A stretch of 64,000 nucleotides of DNA from Atrichornis clamosus. Taxonomy: Eukaryota; Chordata; Aves; Passeriformes; Menuridae. The notes beneath the pieces are model-generated. The model did no database searches. It had not been told where the DNA came from and saw nothing but the letters and a program-made list of their open reading frames with translations. Where the stretch lies: contig WBMZ01004773.1 in NCBI GenBank assembly GCA_013400975.1, forward strand, positions 1 to 64,000. The letters run 5' to 3'. Below are positions 43,666-55,800 of this stretch, piece after piece; position 1 is the stretch's first letter, and every line of letters begins with the position of its first letter. The position numbers and the translations under genes were made by a program.

Positions 43666-46236
43666 CTAGAGCTGCCACAGTCGTAGGAAAATTACCCAAA
43701 TGTGAAGAGAGAGAGACCACAGAGAGCTGCAAAAGGGGGCAGGGGCTCAGATAATTGACTGCAGGGCTGGATATGGCCACTAAGTTCCAGCTGAGAAACC
43801 AGTGGTTTCAGTGGGACAACCCATGGACCCCTACCTCCTTTAAACTACCTATGCTTTGTTAAACCAGGGCTTGTACAGATGGCTCTCGATTTCCTAAGGG
43901 CTCTTGGCCCAAATTACACTGCGTTGTCTATGGAGGTTTGCTGTAGCTCTCTGAAGCAGCAGAACAAGCCCTGTAGGCTAAACAAAGGTACCCAGCACTG
44001 CCCGAGGGAGCCACCTATAGCTAGGCACTGTCCTTTCATTTCCTGTGCTCCTCCTGACTCAGTCTTCGGACTCAGAGAGGTGTGGAGAAAACAAATACTA
44101 CGTATACAACTTCCTTAGAAATAAAGCAAAGCAGCAGGCAAGTTCAGCAGGCAAATGACTGCACAGTGACCTTGGGATTTGTGCTCCATGACCCAAGGAG
44201 GTTAATAACGTTACAGAAAAATCTTACTAGAGGAAAAACAAGCTTCTTTTTTGGCTTATCATCCATGCTTTAAAAATAGTACTGCAAAGCAAGAAAAAAT
44301 TACATCCTAATAGGAAGTTATTCCTCTACCATAGCCTAACAAGATATTTTACAAGAGAATTGCAAACTTTCAGAAAACAGGCCTTTGTGTAAAAATTTTT
44401 TTTTCAAGCCTCCAGTTAAACTCAAGTACAAAGGGCATTTTAGGAAGGAAAAGTAGTGATTAATAAAATAATGGTTCCTGCCCAGGAGTGGGAAAAATTT
44501 AATATGTCAGTGATGAACTTCCACGGAGTTATCTTTTGAAGAGCAGAAGCAATAAATCACCATTTAAAAGATGTGAACCCTCATCCCACAAGTTACGACA
44601 ATGGATTTTCAGCTGTGGGTTCTCCCTTTTCCCTGTGGCCCACCATGCCAAAACACAGCTGTCAATACCATTTGGCTGCCACAGCCGGCTGCAATCTGCA
44701 CCTTCATGGGAAGGGAAACAAAAGGCTCTCCCTTCTCTCCCCTCCGCCCCCGCAATCCTTCTCAGAGGCTGCCACGTGGTAGCTCACAGACCATGGGCTT
44801 GATGATGTTGCCAGACCCACCCCTGGAGCTACACTCAACTGAGCAATTTCTCTGTTCCTCACATGAGAGCAAAATGTAATGACCCTTACAAAAGGGAGAC
44901 ACTAAAAGGGCAAGAACGGGGACCTTTTGGAGTTTTTCTTTCGTTTGCTTGTTGGTTTATCAGAGAACTCCGTTGAAAATTCGGGAGGTTAACAGGCATA
45001 CTTCAAGCGAATTTGAGATGATAGTCAAGTAGGGTACAATAAAGCAAGGCTTGAGTAGAGCAGAGGAAGGACAGGACAGAAAGCAGCATCACAGCGCAGA
45101 GCCGAGCGCTTCTCTCCGACACAGAGCTCCTTTGGAAGCAGCGCGAGCTCCATCCAGAGAGCCAGGTGAGAACTGCACGTGAAGGCAGAGTCACCTAACC
45201 CTGTAAGGAAGGAACGTTTTTTGTAAGATTGGCTTTCTGATGGCCTGGTTTAAATTAATGTTTCGATCCCAGAAAGAAAGGAGTGGAGGGAGGAGAGAGG
45301 TCAATTAGTAGATGTTATCTCATTATATTGTTTTGTTACAAAAGGAAGGTCAAATCTTAACTCCAAAGTATACAAGGGCTAAGGGATGATTTTCAGCTAT
45401 CAAGGCTGCAAGACAATTGTTCCCTATGTCACATGGAGTAGTAGATTTGATCCTTTTAACATGGTTTGACTCATCAAATTAGTAGTGTCTCCTCTGAGTA
45501 ACTTAAAACAACAGGACAGACACAAAGAGAGTCACAGATGGAATGATTAGATGGAGTTGACAAGATGCCTAAAGCAAAATTCAAGAATTGCTTCTACCAG
45601 AGGATCTTTTGTAAATCCTTTGGAGGTCGATGGTTCCTTTGATTGCAAAGCATCAGGCTGACAGCAAGGTATACAAATTTGGCTGCAGCCAAGCACAAAA
45701 GAAAGGTGGGCATCAGCCAGAAAACAGGAAACGGAAAACACATGAAACAGTGAGTATCCAAATCACAGGGGGTATTTGCAATTAATTCTCTTTCAAAACT
45801 GTCATGTCCTTCACATTATAGTGTTGTCATCTAAAGACACAATCACTACAAGGCTCTCTATGCTCACTGTCCAGACATCTAGATCCCACACTGACCAAAA
45901 AATTGTTAATGACCCAAATATGCCTGGAATTAAACAAAAACTAAAGGCAAATTAAATAGATCACTAGGAGCAGACCCAGTGAACAAATCCAACACTGGGT
46001 TTCTGCAGTTAGTTTATTTTCAGAGCATTCTAACATTTCAAGAAAGAAATGAGATTAAAATACAAAGGAAGAGCAAGATATTTGAATCACAGTCATTTTC
46101 ATGCAGGGTATGGTTCTGCTGTGGAACAGGGCAGGAGTTCTAATCTGCATTACTGTAAGGGACAAGATGGAAGTTACTCAGCAAAACATGAAAGACATTC
46201 TATACCTAGCTAATAGCTTCCTTCCTTTACTTAATT

Positions 46237-46865
46237 GATAGAATAGAATACTGAACATTTCGGTTGGAAAGGACCTACAAGGGACCTCTAGTCCCAGGGC
46301 CTGACCATTTCAGGGCTGACCAAAAGTTAAAGCACAATGTTAATGACATTGTCCAAACGCCTCTTAAACGCTGACGGCTTGGGGCATCCACCACCTCTCC
46401 AGGAAGCCTCTTCCAGTGTTTGACCACCCACTTGGTAAAGATGTTCCTAATGTCCAGTCTAAACGTCCCCTGATGATGTAGCTTTGAACTGTTCCCACAT
46501 ATCCCATCACTGAATCCCAGACAGATGAAATCAGCACCTCCCTCTCCACTTCCCCCCTTCAGTAAGCTGCAGAGGTGGTCTCTCAAGCCTCCTTTTCTCC
46601 AAACCAGACAGCCCTAAAGTCCCTAGCTGTTCCTCACAGGACATTCCTTCCTCCAACCCTTTCCCTTGGATGCATTAAAGGACCTTCAGATTCTTCTTAA
46701 GTGGGGGCCCAGAACCACACCCAGCACTACAGGTGACGCCACACCAATGCTGGACACAGCTGCCCTCCAGCCTCTCCTCTCCCAGTTTATACTTGGTGAC
46801 TGGTGTTACTCCACCCTAGGTGCAGAATCCAGCACGTGGATGACATTTATTGACAAATAAATGCC
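46237..46865 (-). mobile_element. CR1 LINE 3' fragment, antisense
   Basis: CR1 of about 630 bp on the minus strand. On the plus strand it starts at its 3' end (atagaatagaatactgaaca, then ggttggaaaggacctacaag). It continues through 'catccaccacctctccagga', 'tctcaagcctccttttctcc' and 'gtgcagaatccagcacgtgg'. All are standard antisense CR1 blocks. Orientation is the same as PHEX. Confidence 0.9.
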
Positions 46866-49155
46866 ACTTTTACAGATCTCTATTATAAAGCAATATTGGG
46901 GTTTTTTAACCAAACCACCATCTCCATCATAAAATTCATGCTGTCTGTGCGGCTTTGTTAAAGCTTAGTATTGAAACAGTAACAGCAGAAAGTGCTAGGC
47001 TCATGAGATTTAATTAGAACAGTGTAACAGATTTTGAAGGTTCTCTTGTATTAAAAGCCTTAGATTTCCCTAGTGAATTTTCTGACCCTACATGTAATGA
47101 ATCTATTTCTTGAATTCAAAACATGCTCATCCAAGTGTTCCAGGACAAATACAATATCTATCATTAACAATAAATAATATGTAATAAATATGCACAGACT
47201 CCATGTCTGGAAATCTACCAAAGGTCTCTCTAGACTCTTTCCTTCCAGCCAAGTAGCTATTTTTGTGAATCTGAACTTGTAGTTGTAAGTCCTAGTGCAT
47301 AATTGTTGCTGCAGTATCTAAGGCATTACATAACGCTTGTGTCTCACAAGTTTGACCTGGTTCCTGTGTCAGCAAACCATAAAATGGTTGCTCAATTCAG
47401 TGAGAATGGATTTAAACCATTTGCTATTCATTTGGTAGTACTATGGCTTGTAGTATTATTTTTGGTTCACTTATGGAATTTGGTTTGTCATGTGTTGTTT
47501 GGCCCCACTAACTTCAGAACCTTCACTGACATGCCTAAACTGGGAGCAAAGAGCCATAAGCTTCCAAAATGTGTCAACAGAGGCAAACAGGCATCATATA
47601 GTCATTTCCCTCTAAGTGTTTCTTCACAATAGGACTCAGAAGGGATATTCTTTACAAATGGCTTGTGCCTTTTGTAAGGCACTTTTCCATAAGATCCAAA
47701 GATCTAACCTACCTTCTGATGAAAGCCGTCCTTAAAATGGGAAAGGGAGAACTTCTTTAGGGAGTTCATTAATTTTTGGCCATGTTTGTATTGTTTCCCT
47801 GCTGAAAGGCAGGCAGCAAATTTTGAACAAAATCATTAAGCAGGTTGCTATATAGAAACATCTTTATTAAGGAAGTCATTAGAAAATCTTCCTGCTCTTA
47901 CTTTGCACCAATTTTAACAAATATCTAAATTACATATCATTATATTTCTAATGGCATTTTTAGTAAAAAACCAAGCATAAGAGCCAGTCAAAAATAATAA
48001 CTGCAGCCCATTTACCACTAGGTTAGCAGGAAATAAATGGCATTTTACTATTGTTCTCTTGCTATAGAGTTTATTGGTACATTTAGGCAGCTCTATTTCA
48101 TTTGCACATATATGTAGAGCACTGCTGTATAAAATGTAAATGGGCTGTATATGGAATCGAAATCTTTCTGATGATAAAATGGCTCAACAGCCTTTTCATT
48201 AGAATTACTAAAAAACTTCAAGGGCCATGTTTGCTCTTAAATCAAAACACTGCTATTTTCATTCAAGCACAGTGAGCAGGAACAGTTCAGCTGCACTTGC
48301 CTGTCAGTTTATTCAAAGAGGGTGCTTACTAATTCACTGATACCCCATTGCCTCAACAAAAAAGGACACAGACCTACATACTACCCTCCATTCATCTTTT
48401 TATGTGTCCCTTCCAACTGCTGCTCTGGGGGCAGAGCTCTGCGTTTTGACAATCTTCCTTTCTGCACATCCTGTGCTATAAATGTGGGAACAGAGTGAAA
48501 AGGGAGCTTTGAGTACATCCTCCTGCCTTCACCTTGACCTTCTGCATTTTATTGTCACTTTGCATCGGAAAGCAATCAGGATCAGTAATGCCACCCTTGA
48601 TGATAACACTTCATAACTGGCGTAATCTACTGGGAAGGGGATGTTCAGCTGGGATGGCCATTACACTCTCAAAGCACAGCTTCCCACCATAACACCGGAA
48701 AAAGTATGAAACCTGGACTATTTCCATATCCCCTTCTAGGCGGGATCCTCCATCTTCACAGCAAACACCCTCAGCTGTCCCAGATATTTTAGACACCATT
48801 TTCTGTTTGTAGATTGGTGTGTCCCTGGTACTGCAGTGTCAAGATGAAGACCTCATCAAGAAAAGCCACTGTACAGGCCAATCTGAAGTAAGCTCATAGT
48901 CTACATCAGTCAGAGCCAGATGGGGAGAGATGGAGGCAGGGGAAGAAGAACAAGGTAACAAAAATAACTTCTGAAGAGAAGCAGGAGCTCAGACAGCTCA
49001 GCTTCTAGAAGAACAAATGTGGCCCTCGTCCCTTCACAAACAGAACTATGAGTAAGTAACTGGAACTGCAAGTACAGTCCATGACATACGGTTATCACTC
49101 AAGTCAAATCTTTACTGTAACAGGATTTTGCTCATTCAACATTTACATTTATTAC

Positions 49156-49257
49156 CTTCTCATGAGCTTTTCTTTTTGTTTCAGAGTCCATCCAGTCGTT
49201 TTCCTTTTCTAACATGTCAATAAAAGCCCAGCGAATTCCTTCAGTCAACTCCTCCAT
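49156..49257 (-). CDS. PHEX: PHEX exon 12 (residues 435-468)
   Basis: 102-nt phase-0 exon, 34 codons, beginning [20 protein letters not shown] and ending KRKAHEK. Acceptor is TTTTGCAG|ATG and donor is AAG|GTAATA. The donor lacks G at intron position +5, but exon positions -2 and -1 (AG) are consensus. The segment is an amphipathic helical part of the M13 ectodomain. It lies left of a 3.5-kb intron and right of the largest intron of the window. Confidence 0.96.
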
Positions 49258-52200
49258 CTGCAAAACATTTAGTAAATATCTCCCCAGTAACATATACCAT
49301 GGCAGAATCATTGTAAGAAAAGGTGTATGTAGGAGTGATAGACTTGGTTACACCACAAATTATTCCAAATCAGATGGTATCTGCTGTGTCCTTTCTTGAA
49401 GGTTAGTTTCTGTTTTCTCCAGTCCTCAGACACTTCTGAAGGTTTCTTTCCACATTTTTCCCTTCAGGTGTACCACACAACCTGCTCATTGCTGATCATT
49501 TCATGTTATATTTGTGAGAATACACATCTTGAAATCATAAAAAACACTAAAAGGTTTGCATTCCTTTGGGGAGATTTCTGACCCTGAGGTTCTAGATCAC
49601 TGGTCCATGCAGAAGGAGGCAGCTGCAAGGCATTTGCACAAATAGAACCTTTTCTGTAGAGAGAATGTCCGCAGCCTTGTTTGGTTTATGTCAGACTGAG
49701 ACAGGCCTTATTAATACTGCCAAAGAACTGAAGTTTGGGTTGACAGCATCATGATCCAAATACAAAGCAGTATCCAAATATTTAGCCTGTATTTAGCTGT
49801 GTTTGTGAAGGTTTTCTACCCTTTGTTTACTGGAGGGATGGAGGCCCTGGCTCACACCACTGAGCAGCCTTAACTGCTTCCGTGGTCCTGAACCACCAGT
49901 GACACCCTGGATCTGTGCCAAGCTGGGGAAGCCCACAACCACTTCAGCTTGGCTGCTTCTTCAGACACTTCTACAGAGCCACAACCACATCACAAGCAAG
50001 TAAAAACAATAATAACAGGACTGTTTAGTGAGTATGCATACCAAGAAAACCCTGAAATGACAGAAAACAAGAAATCTAATGGCTAAGATATGCATTTTGT
50101 GAGTCTAAAGAGCCCTCATTCCTGTGTAGCAGTCTGGCAGCCCAGAAAGGTGTATGCAATCAGCTGCCTCTATTTATACCAACAGATGAACCCCGTGGCA
50201 GGCAGCCATGGGGAGTCCTGGGAGAGTGAGGAAATGAGGGGGATCCAGCCATTGCCTGAGTGCTTCAGCACAAACCAGAGCTGAGATACCACAGGACATG
50301 ACAGATAACCATTAGATGGAGACTTACTGGAACTCTGTGTTATCAGTTATGTCACATTTAAAAATAATGAAAATGTCAAGTAGCAGAGATTTATACAATC
50401 TTATTCTATAAATCTAGTAGCTCTGAAATGTCATTAAAAGTGGGGACAAAACGCTGGAAAGTAATATTACCTTTAGCTAAATTGTCATTAATGTATCAGA
50501 TGTATATTTTAATCTGAAACTCTCCCTTATTTGTGGTGCAGTCAGACAAAATACAGCAAAGTTCCTTGGATTATTTATTTTTTCCTACCCTTTTCAAAAA
50601 ACATTTTCTTATTTTTAGAGGCAATATGGGTCAACTGGAGCAGGTCTAGCGTTAAATACGACTGCAGAGCGAACATTCACAGTAAACTGCATCCCAGGAA
50701 ATAGGGTAACTTAAAGATATTGATGACAGAGCACTGACTCAATTAACTTAGTGCACTAATGAGGTGCACTCCCTGCATTTGGAGGTTACAAGTTCAAACT
50801 CAAGTTCTGCAGCTGGGCCCTGGTGTCTACTTAGGCTTTATGCATCAGCTGTAGCTGTAGGGGGCAGGGGGAGAAACCTATTCCTGCTATCAAAGTTATT
50901 ACTGAAACTGCTCAGGCATATCTGTAAGAAACACTGCAGGCACTCTGAGTTAGAAGCAGTGCTATATTTAGACACAAATAATGTCTTTCTTGATAAAAGA
51001 AGAGAAGTATCTAAGGTACGAAACATCAATCACAAAACATGGCGGGGGGGAGAATCCATATTATCTGTAACTCAGGATTTGCTTATCATAGACAGATATA
51101 TGCCATAAGCCAGAAAAAAAAAAGAAAGAAAAAAAACTGTACAAACAAGAGTGCTTTACTCACATGCTTTCTTAGTGCTTAAGAAAGAGAAATAGAACTG
51201 AAAACCAGTGACATGAAAATGATAACACCAGAAACTATTAACTTGAAAAGCACACTTCTAAATGGAATGCAATGAATTTCACCTGGATGTAATTTTATCT
51301 CCATGGGTAGTTCATTTTAAGGCTGAATGTTGTGACCTACACTATGAATTTTATATGCATTTCTCACTACAAATGCTACTGTGAATTCAGGCTTGATAAT
51401 TTTCCAAGGCTTTGGTCTAAAAGGAATGTGCACACTAAGAAACATTCTAATTAGGTCACATTTCAACAGAAAACCATTCTCTGCTCCTCATAATTTTTTG
51501 TCATATATACAAACATGGAAAAGTGTTCATCCCCTCCATAAAGTGTACATTTCTTATACTCCTACTCTTCCACTTATCCTGTGCAGGATAAGACACTGTA
51601 TATCCCTGACATACTTTTGCCACAAAAAGGCCAAATAGCACATTACAAACTGGATCAAGAAGCAGGGGATTGAAAAGCTGGATCTCTGAGAGGAAACTCC
51701 AGCTGAAGGCAAATAGCAAAAGAAATGCAAAACCTGAGAGGCAAACAGATGACAAAGATTTGGATAAGCTAAATAAATGTGTGCTTTCTAAAATGGAATC
51801 CTTCCCTGAGAAAGCAGTCAAAGGAGATAAAGTCAAACAGACAAACCCAGGCTACTGAGCCAGGGCAGTGCAGAGCTGTGGCTCCCAGCACAGGGTGCTA
51901 TTTCACGTGTTTCCTAAATGGTTGTGCCTCTCCTGCACAGAGAGCTGAGTTCAATGACTAAATTAGTTAATTTAAAACTGATTATTGTTGGAAAATCAGT
52001 GGCTGTAAACGAAGATATTGGAAAACCTTGAAAGAAAAACCTGAACTGAAAATAAGTCATGAATTATTGTGAAGGGTAATTAATTATTTGAGTATGTTAT
52101 TAAGAGAAGTGATAACGTAGCTATCTTTGAAGTTTCAGAATGAGGATGAACATCCCTCTGGACTCAACGGTATGGAAGAATATTTCCTTTCACTGTTCAG

Positions 52201-52732
52201 CGGAAAAGATTTGAATCACAAATATAAACTCTCACTATGTTACTCTAGGCTTCCCTTAACTGGGGCCAGACATCAGTTGTATGTTTCTTGCTGAGATTAC
52301 AGGTCACAGCCACAGCTTTCCAAGGGTAGTCCTAAAGCAGAGAAATTTTGACCGGTCTTTTAAATAGTCAGTAAAAACGTTTCTATAGTGAGTTATACTA
52401 GCTATACTAAACCATTTCTCATCAATACCCCTCACTCTGTTCCTGCACAGCCTGGCTGTCATTATTTACATAAATTAACAGTGTGCAGCGTGGTTTTGAA
52501 CTGGCTGCATATTTGTCTGAAGGGCCATAGATGGAAAGAATGGGCAGTGCCCAGATGGACAAAAAGGTAACACTTCTTCAAACTCATTCCATTTTCTCCT
52601 TGTACCTTTTCTTTTTAATTCAATAAAAACATTTTAAAGAATCTTATCTCTTTCTAACCTTTGTTCTAACACCAGAGGCATGAGGAGGAAGCCGCGAATT
52701 GAAGGTTTCTAGACAGAGTGCAGAGGACTCAC
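49258..52732 (-). other. PHEX intron 11
   Basis: 3,475-bp intron. Short purine-rich runs lie near 51113-51138. Nothing else is recognised. Confidence 0.85.
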
Positions 52733-52861
52733 CATCTCTTTCTTGTCTTCTTGAAAATGGGCATTCACAAACATCTTACCCACAACGTAGGGGAGGGCAT
52801 TTTCAACAAGGTCCACACATTTATCCCACTGAGGCAGCAAAGTTGTAGTCCCATGGATCAC
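52733..52861 (-). CDS. PHEX: PHEX exon 11 (residues 392-434)
   Basis: 129-nt phase-0 exon of 43 codons. It starts [15 protein letters not shown], continues through [11 protein letters not shown] and ends FQEDKKEM. Acceptor is CAACAG|GTG and donor is ATG|GTGAGT. Cys406 (WDKC), one of the conserved ectodomain cysteines of M13 enzymes, is present. The open frame runs past the exon on both sides by chance; the splice signals set the limits used here. Confidence 0.97.
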
Positions 52862-55800
52862 CTGTTGACAGGGGCATGTAGTAGGCCATAACATCATACT
52901 GTTACAGAAGAACCCACAAACAGTATAGTCTAAAGCATATTTGTCAAATAGCTGCCAAAAGGAAACAATAACAATACTTTACAGTTTTTTATATTTTCAT
53001 CAAGTGCTATTACGAATCTTTTGAACACCACAAAACAGCTGTAAGATTTTACACTTAAAAACAGTACCATGGTAATAATGACTTAGAGAGGCTAGGCTTA
53101 GAGGGTTATTGCTAACTTTTGACTAATTCTTGGTATTCTTTCTGTGTTAAGTCTTAAGTAGGTTTTCCCTCTAGAAAACCCCTGCTGTGAGATATCTCCT
53201 AAAGAAGTTTCTCTCTCCATTGACAAGGTGAGAAGGCTGGGGAGATTGTCCTCAGGAAAATTGGGTTAGTCCTTATGAATCACCTGCAGAGCCCTCCACT
53301 GCCATGAACTAATGCTGTCTAACACAGCGAGGTACATATCCACACCTTTTTGTCATTTACCTGCCCAGCTACCTTTACCAGAGTTTGTGTAAAATAGTTG
53401 CTTTCATTTCCTTTCCCAAACAGAGTATTTTCAGGAGAAAACAGGTTTGAATCATGAATAACACGGAATACATGTTTGCCCCCCCCCAAAAAATAAAACA
53501 TCATTCCATGTTGTGGTAGAACAACTTGCATATTTTACTGAAGGAATGGTCATTAAATACACAGTTTCAAGCTCTGATGATGTTCCTGCACCACCATAAA
53601 TGAGCTTTAAAAGAAACATAGTCAAGAATGGTCAATACACCAATGAACAAGGCAAAACAGAACTCAAGAACATTTGCTGTCTTGGTTTCTGTTTCTCACA
53701 GGAAGGATGCTGTTACTGTGGGCTAACATTGCTTTCGCTCGCCAAGGTGGTTCATGTGAAAAAACCCTACACACAACAAAATACAAGATGGGTCCAAGTG
53801 AGCCATAAGCAGTGCTGATTTAAGAACCTTTTGTTATTTTCAAGGTTCAAAGTGTTCCCTTTCCACTTAAGGAACTTCTTAAGCCTTTCCACAGAGAACA
53901 AGCACAATCTCAGTCCAGTAGTTAACACCTGTCAGCTGTGTAAAAGCAGAGTACAGTCAGCATCACACCAGATCAGGTGGGATAGGGATTTTGGCCTCTC
54001 ACAGATTATACAAGCCTCATAAGCACTGATGTTGCAGTTTTTTAGCCCCTTCTTTTTCCCATTATTCTCCTCCTTTGAGCACAAGATTAAATAACCAGCA
54101 AAACTGAAGGGTTTGGATTTGTCTATTTCCAGTAGGAAAAAATTTCACTGGAAAATTCCAAAGCAGCTTAACCCTCAGCAGCTGAAGGTGAGATATTTCG
54201 GTAGTTCAAAGATTGATTTTCCCTATCATATTGTCTGTAATTAAGCTTAATCAATGACTCACACTTAAATACACCAGTGAATTGCATTTCCAAATGCTTT
54301 TTATTAATACTGTATGTGCAGTAATAGATTTTCAATGGCAGAGAGTACACTGCTTCTATACAAAAACCCTATTAGTCAAACCAATATATAATAAGGTGGT
54401 ATTATTTTCTAAACAGAGCCAAATTTGAAAATCAACTCCTTTTCCAAATTCTTCAACCTTCGTACATAACACAACACTCAAAAATATAAGAAAAAAAGAG
54501 AGAAGAAAATTTCTCTCTGGGGTCATATTAAACCCACAATGGAGCTTTTTCCTGATGTAGGGGGAAGAAGGGGAGTTAAGGCATTAGTCATCAGAGCTTG
54601 AAATTCCTTCCAAAAGCTCTGAGTATGCATCAGCAATAGAAATAGTCAGGAGACAGAGCTGGCTTTTAGACTGTGACATACTATTATTACAACATAATAA
54701 TTATCATTATTTTGAGGGAGGCTTGACTGTAAGGAGAACATAAAGGCAGCACAGGCTGTGAGACCAACAAAAAGAGAGCTGAGAGGAATAGATTATATCT
54801 CACAGCTGGTTTATTGATATTTATGTTACAACAGCCAACAAGAACTCCCTCAAATGGTCCTCCTAATATTAATGTACCACTCTAAAACACAGTACTTCAG
54901 GTAGTAACAGTGACTATAAATAGCAGGTTTCAAGCCCTCCCAGTCAATTCCGAGCTTCACGACACAATTAACCAGCCTCTTCCCCAGGTGCCACTGCACA
55001 TTTACAAGGTCTCAAAGTGCCACTGCAGAGGAGCTGCTGATAGTTGCTGATGTGGTACTCAAAGCACTTTCTCTAGAGTCAGCAGGTTTGTCCTATTTCT
55101 AAACCTGAAGTTTTTTGAAGTTTCATAATGTATTTTTCCTCCTCCTTGCAAAGATTTTAAGGCCTTGATGCCAAGATTTCTATGTATAAGGTATAAAAGC
55201 CACCAATAGAAAATGAGAGCCAGGTGAAAAAAAATACTGTGCTTATGATGGTTGAAGCTGACTGAATTAATGCAACAATAAGTGTATAAAATACATACTT
55301 TCCTTTAAAGGTCATTGATTTATCTCGTGGCCATATTTTTTTAATAGTCATTCAGTGTTTTATTCACTTATCTGGGAAGAGGTTGGTGGGTCCTTTTTAT
55401 GATTCTAAAGTGCCTTTAGTTCTCCATCCTCTCTGACTGTACAAATCTATTCAACAAAGCCTTTGCCTTGGACTCCATTCATGTCCTTTGTACTGACCTG
55501 TGAAGTCTGTTCCATTGAGCTGTTTGTTCCACTTAACTTTAGCTATTAACTATTAGCTACTGCTGTTTACTTAACTAACTCTCCCTCTCCAGGTCCCAGG
55601 GGCAGGAATGAGGAATGAGGAATAGGAAAGGGGTGCTGACTCACTGCCCTTACTGTGCCGTAAGCTTTCACAGCCATTTATATGGCCAGTATTGTTTAAC
55701 ATATTTGTCAATGACTTGGCTGAAGGGGCAGATGCCTCCTCAGGGAGTTCCCCGATGACACAGAGCTGGGAGGAGTGGCCAATACCCCAGAGGGCCGTGC

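Larger units (their letters stand above)
34184..49155 (-). other. PHEX intron 12, largest in window
   Basis: 14,972-bp intron. It holds three CR1 fragments (42085-42240, 43365-43665, 46237-46865), a GATA microsatellite, a CA microsatellite and a 24-bp-period duplication at 34995-35037. A small CpG-richer patch ends in a donor-like site near 45173. No coding gene is supported; the 155-codon minus frame at 40828-41295 has no recognisable domain. Confidence 0.8.
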
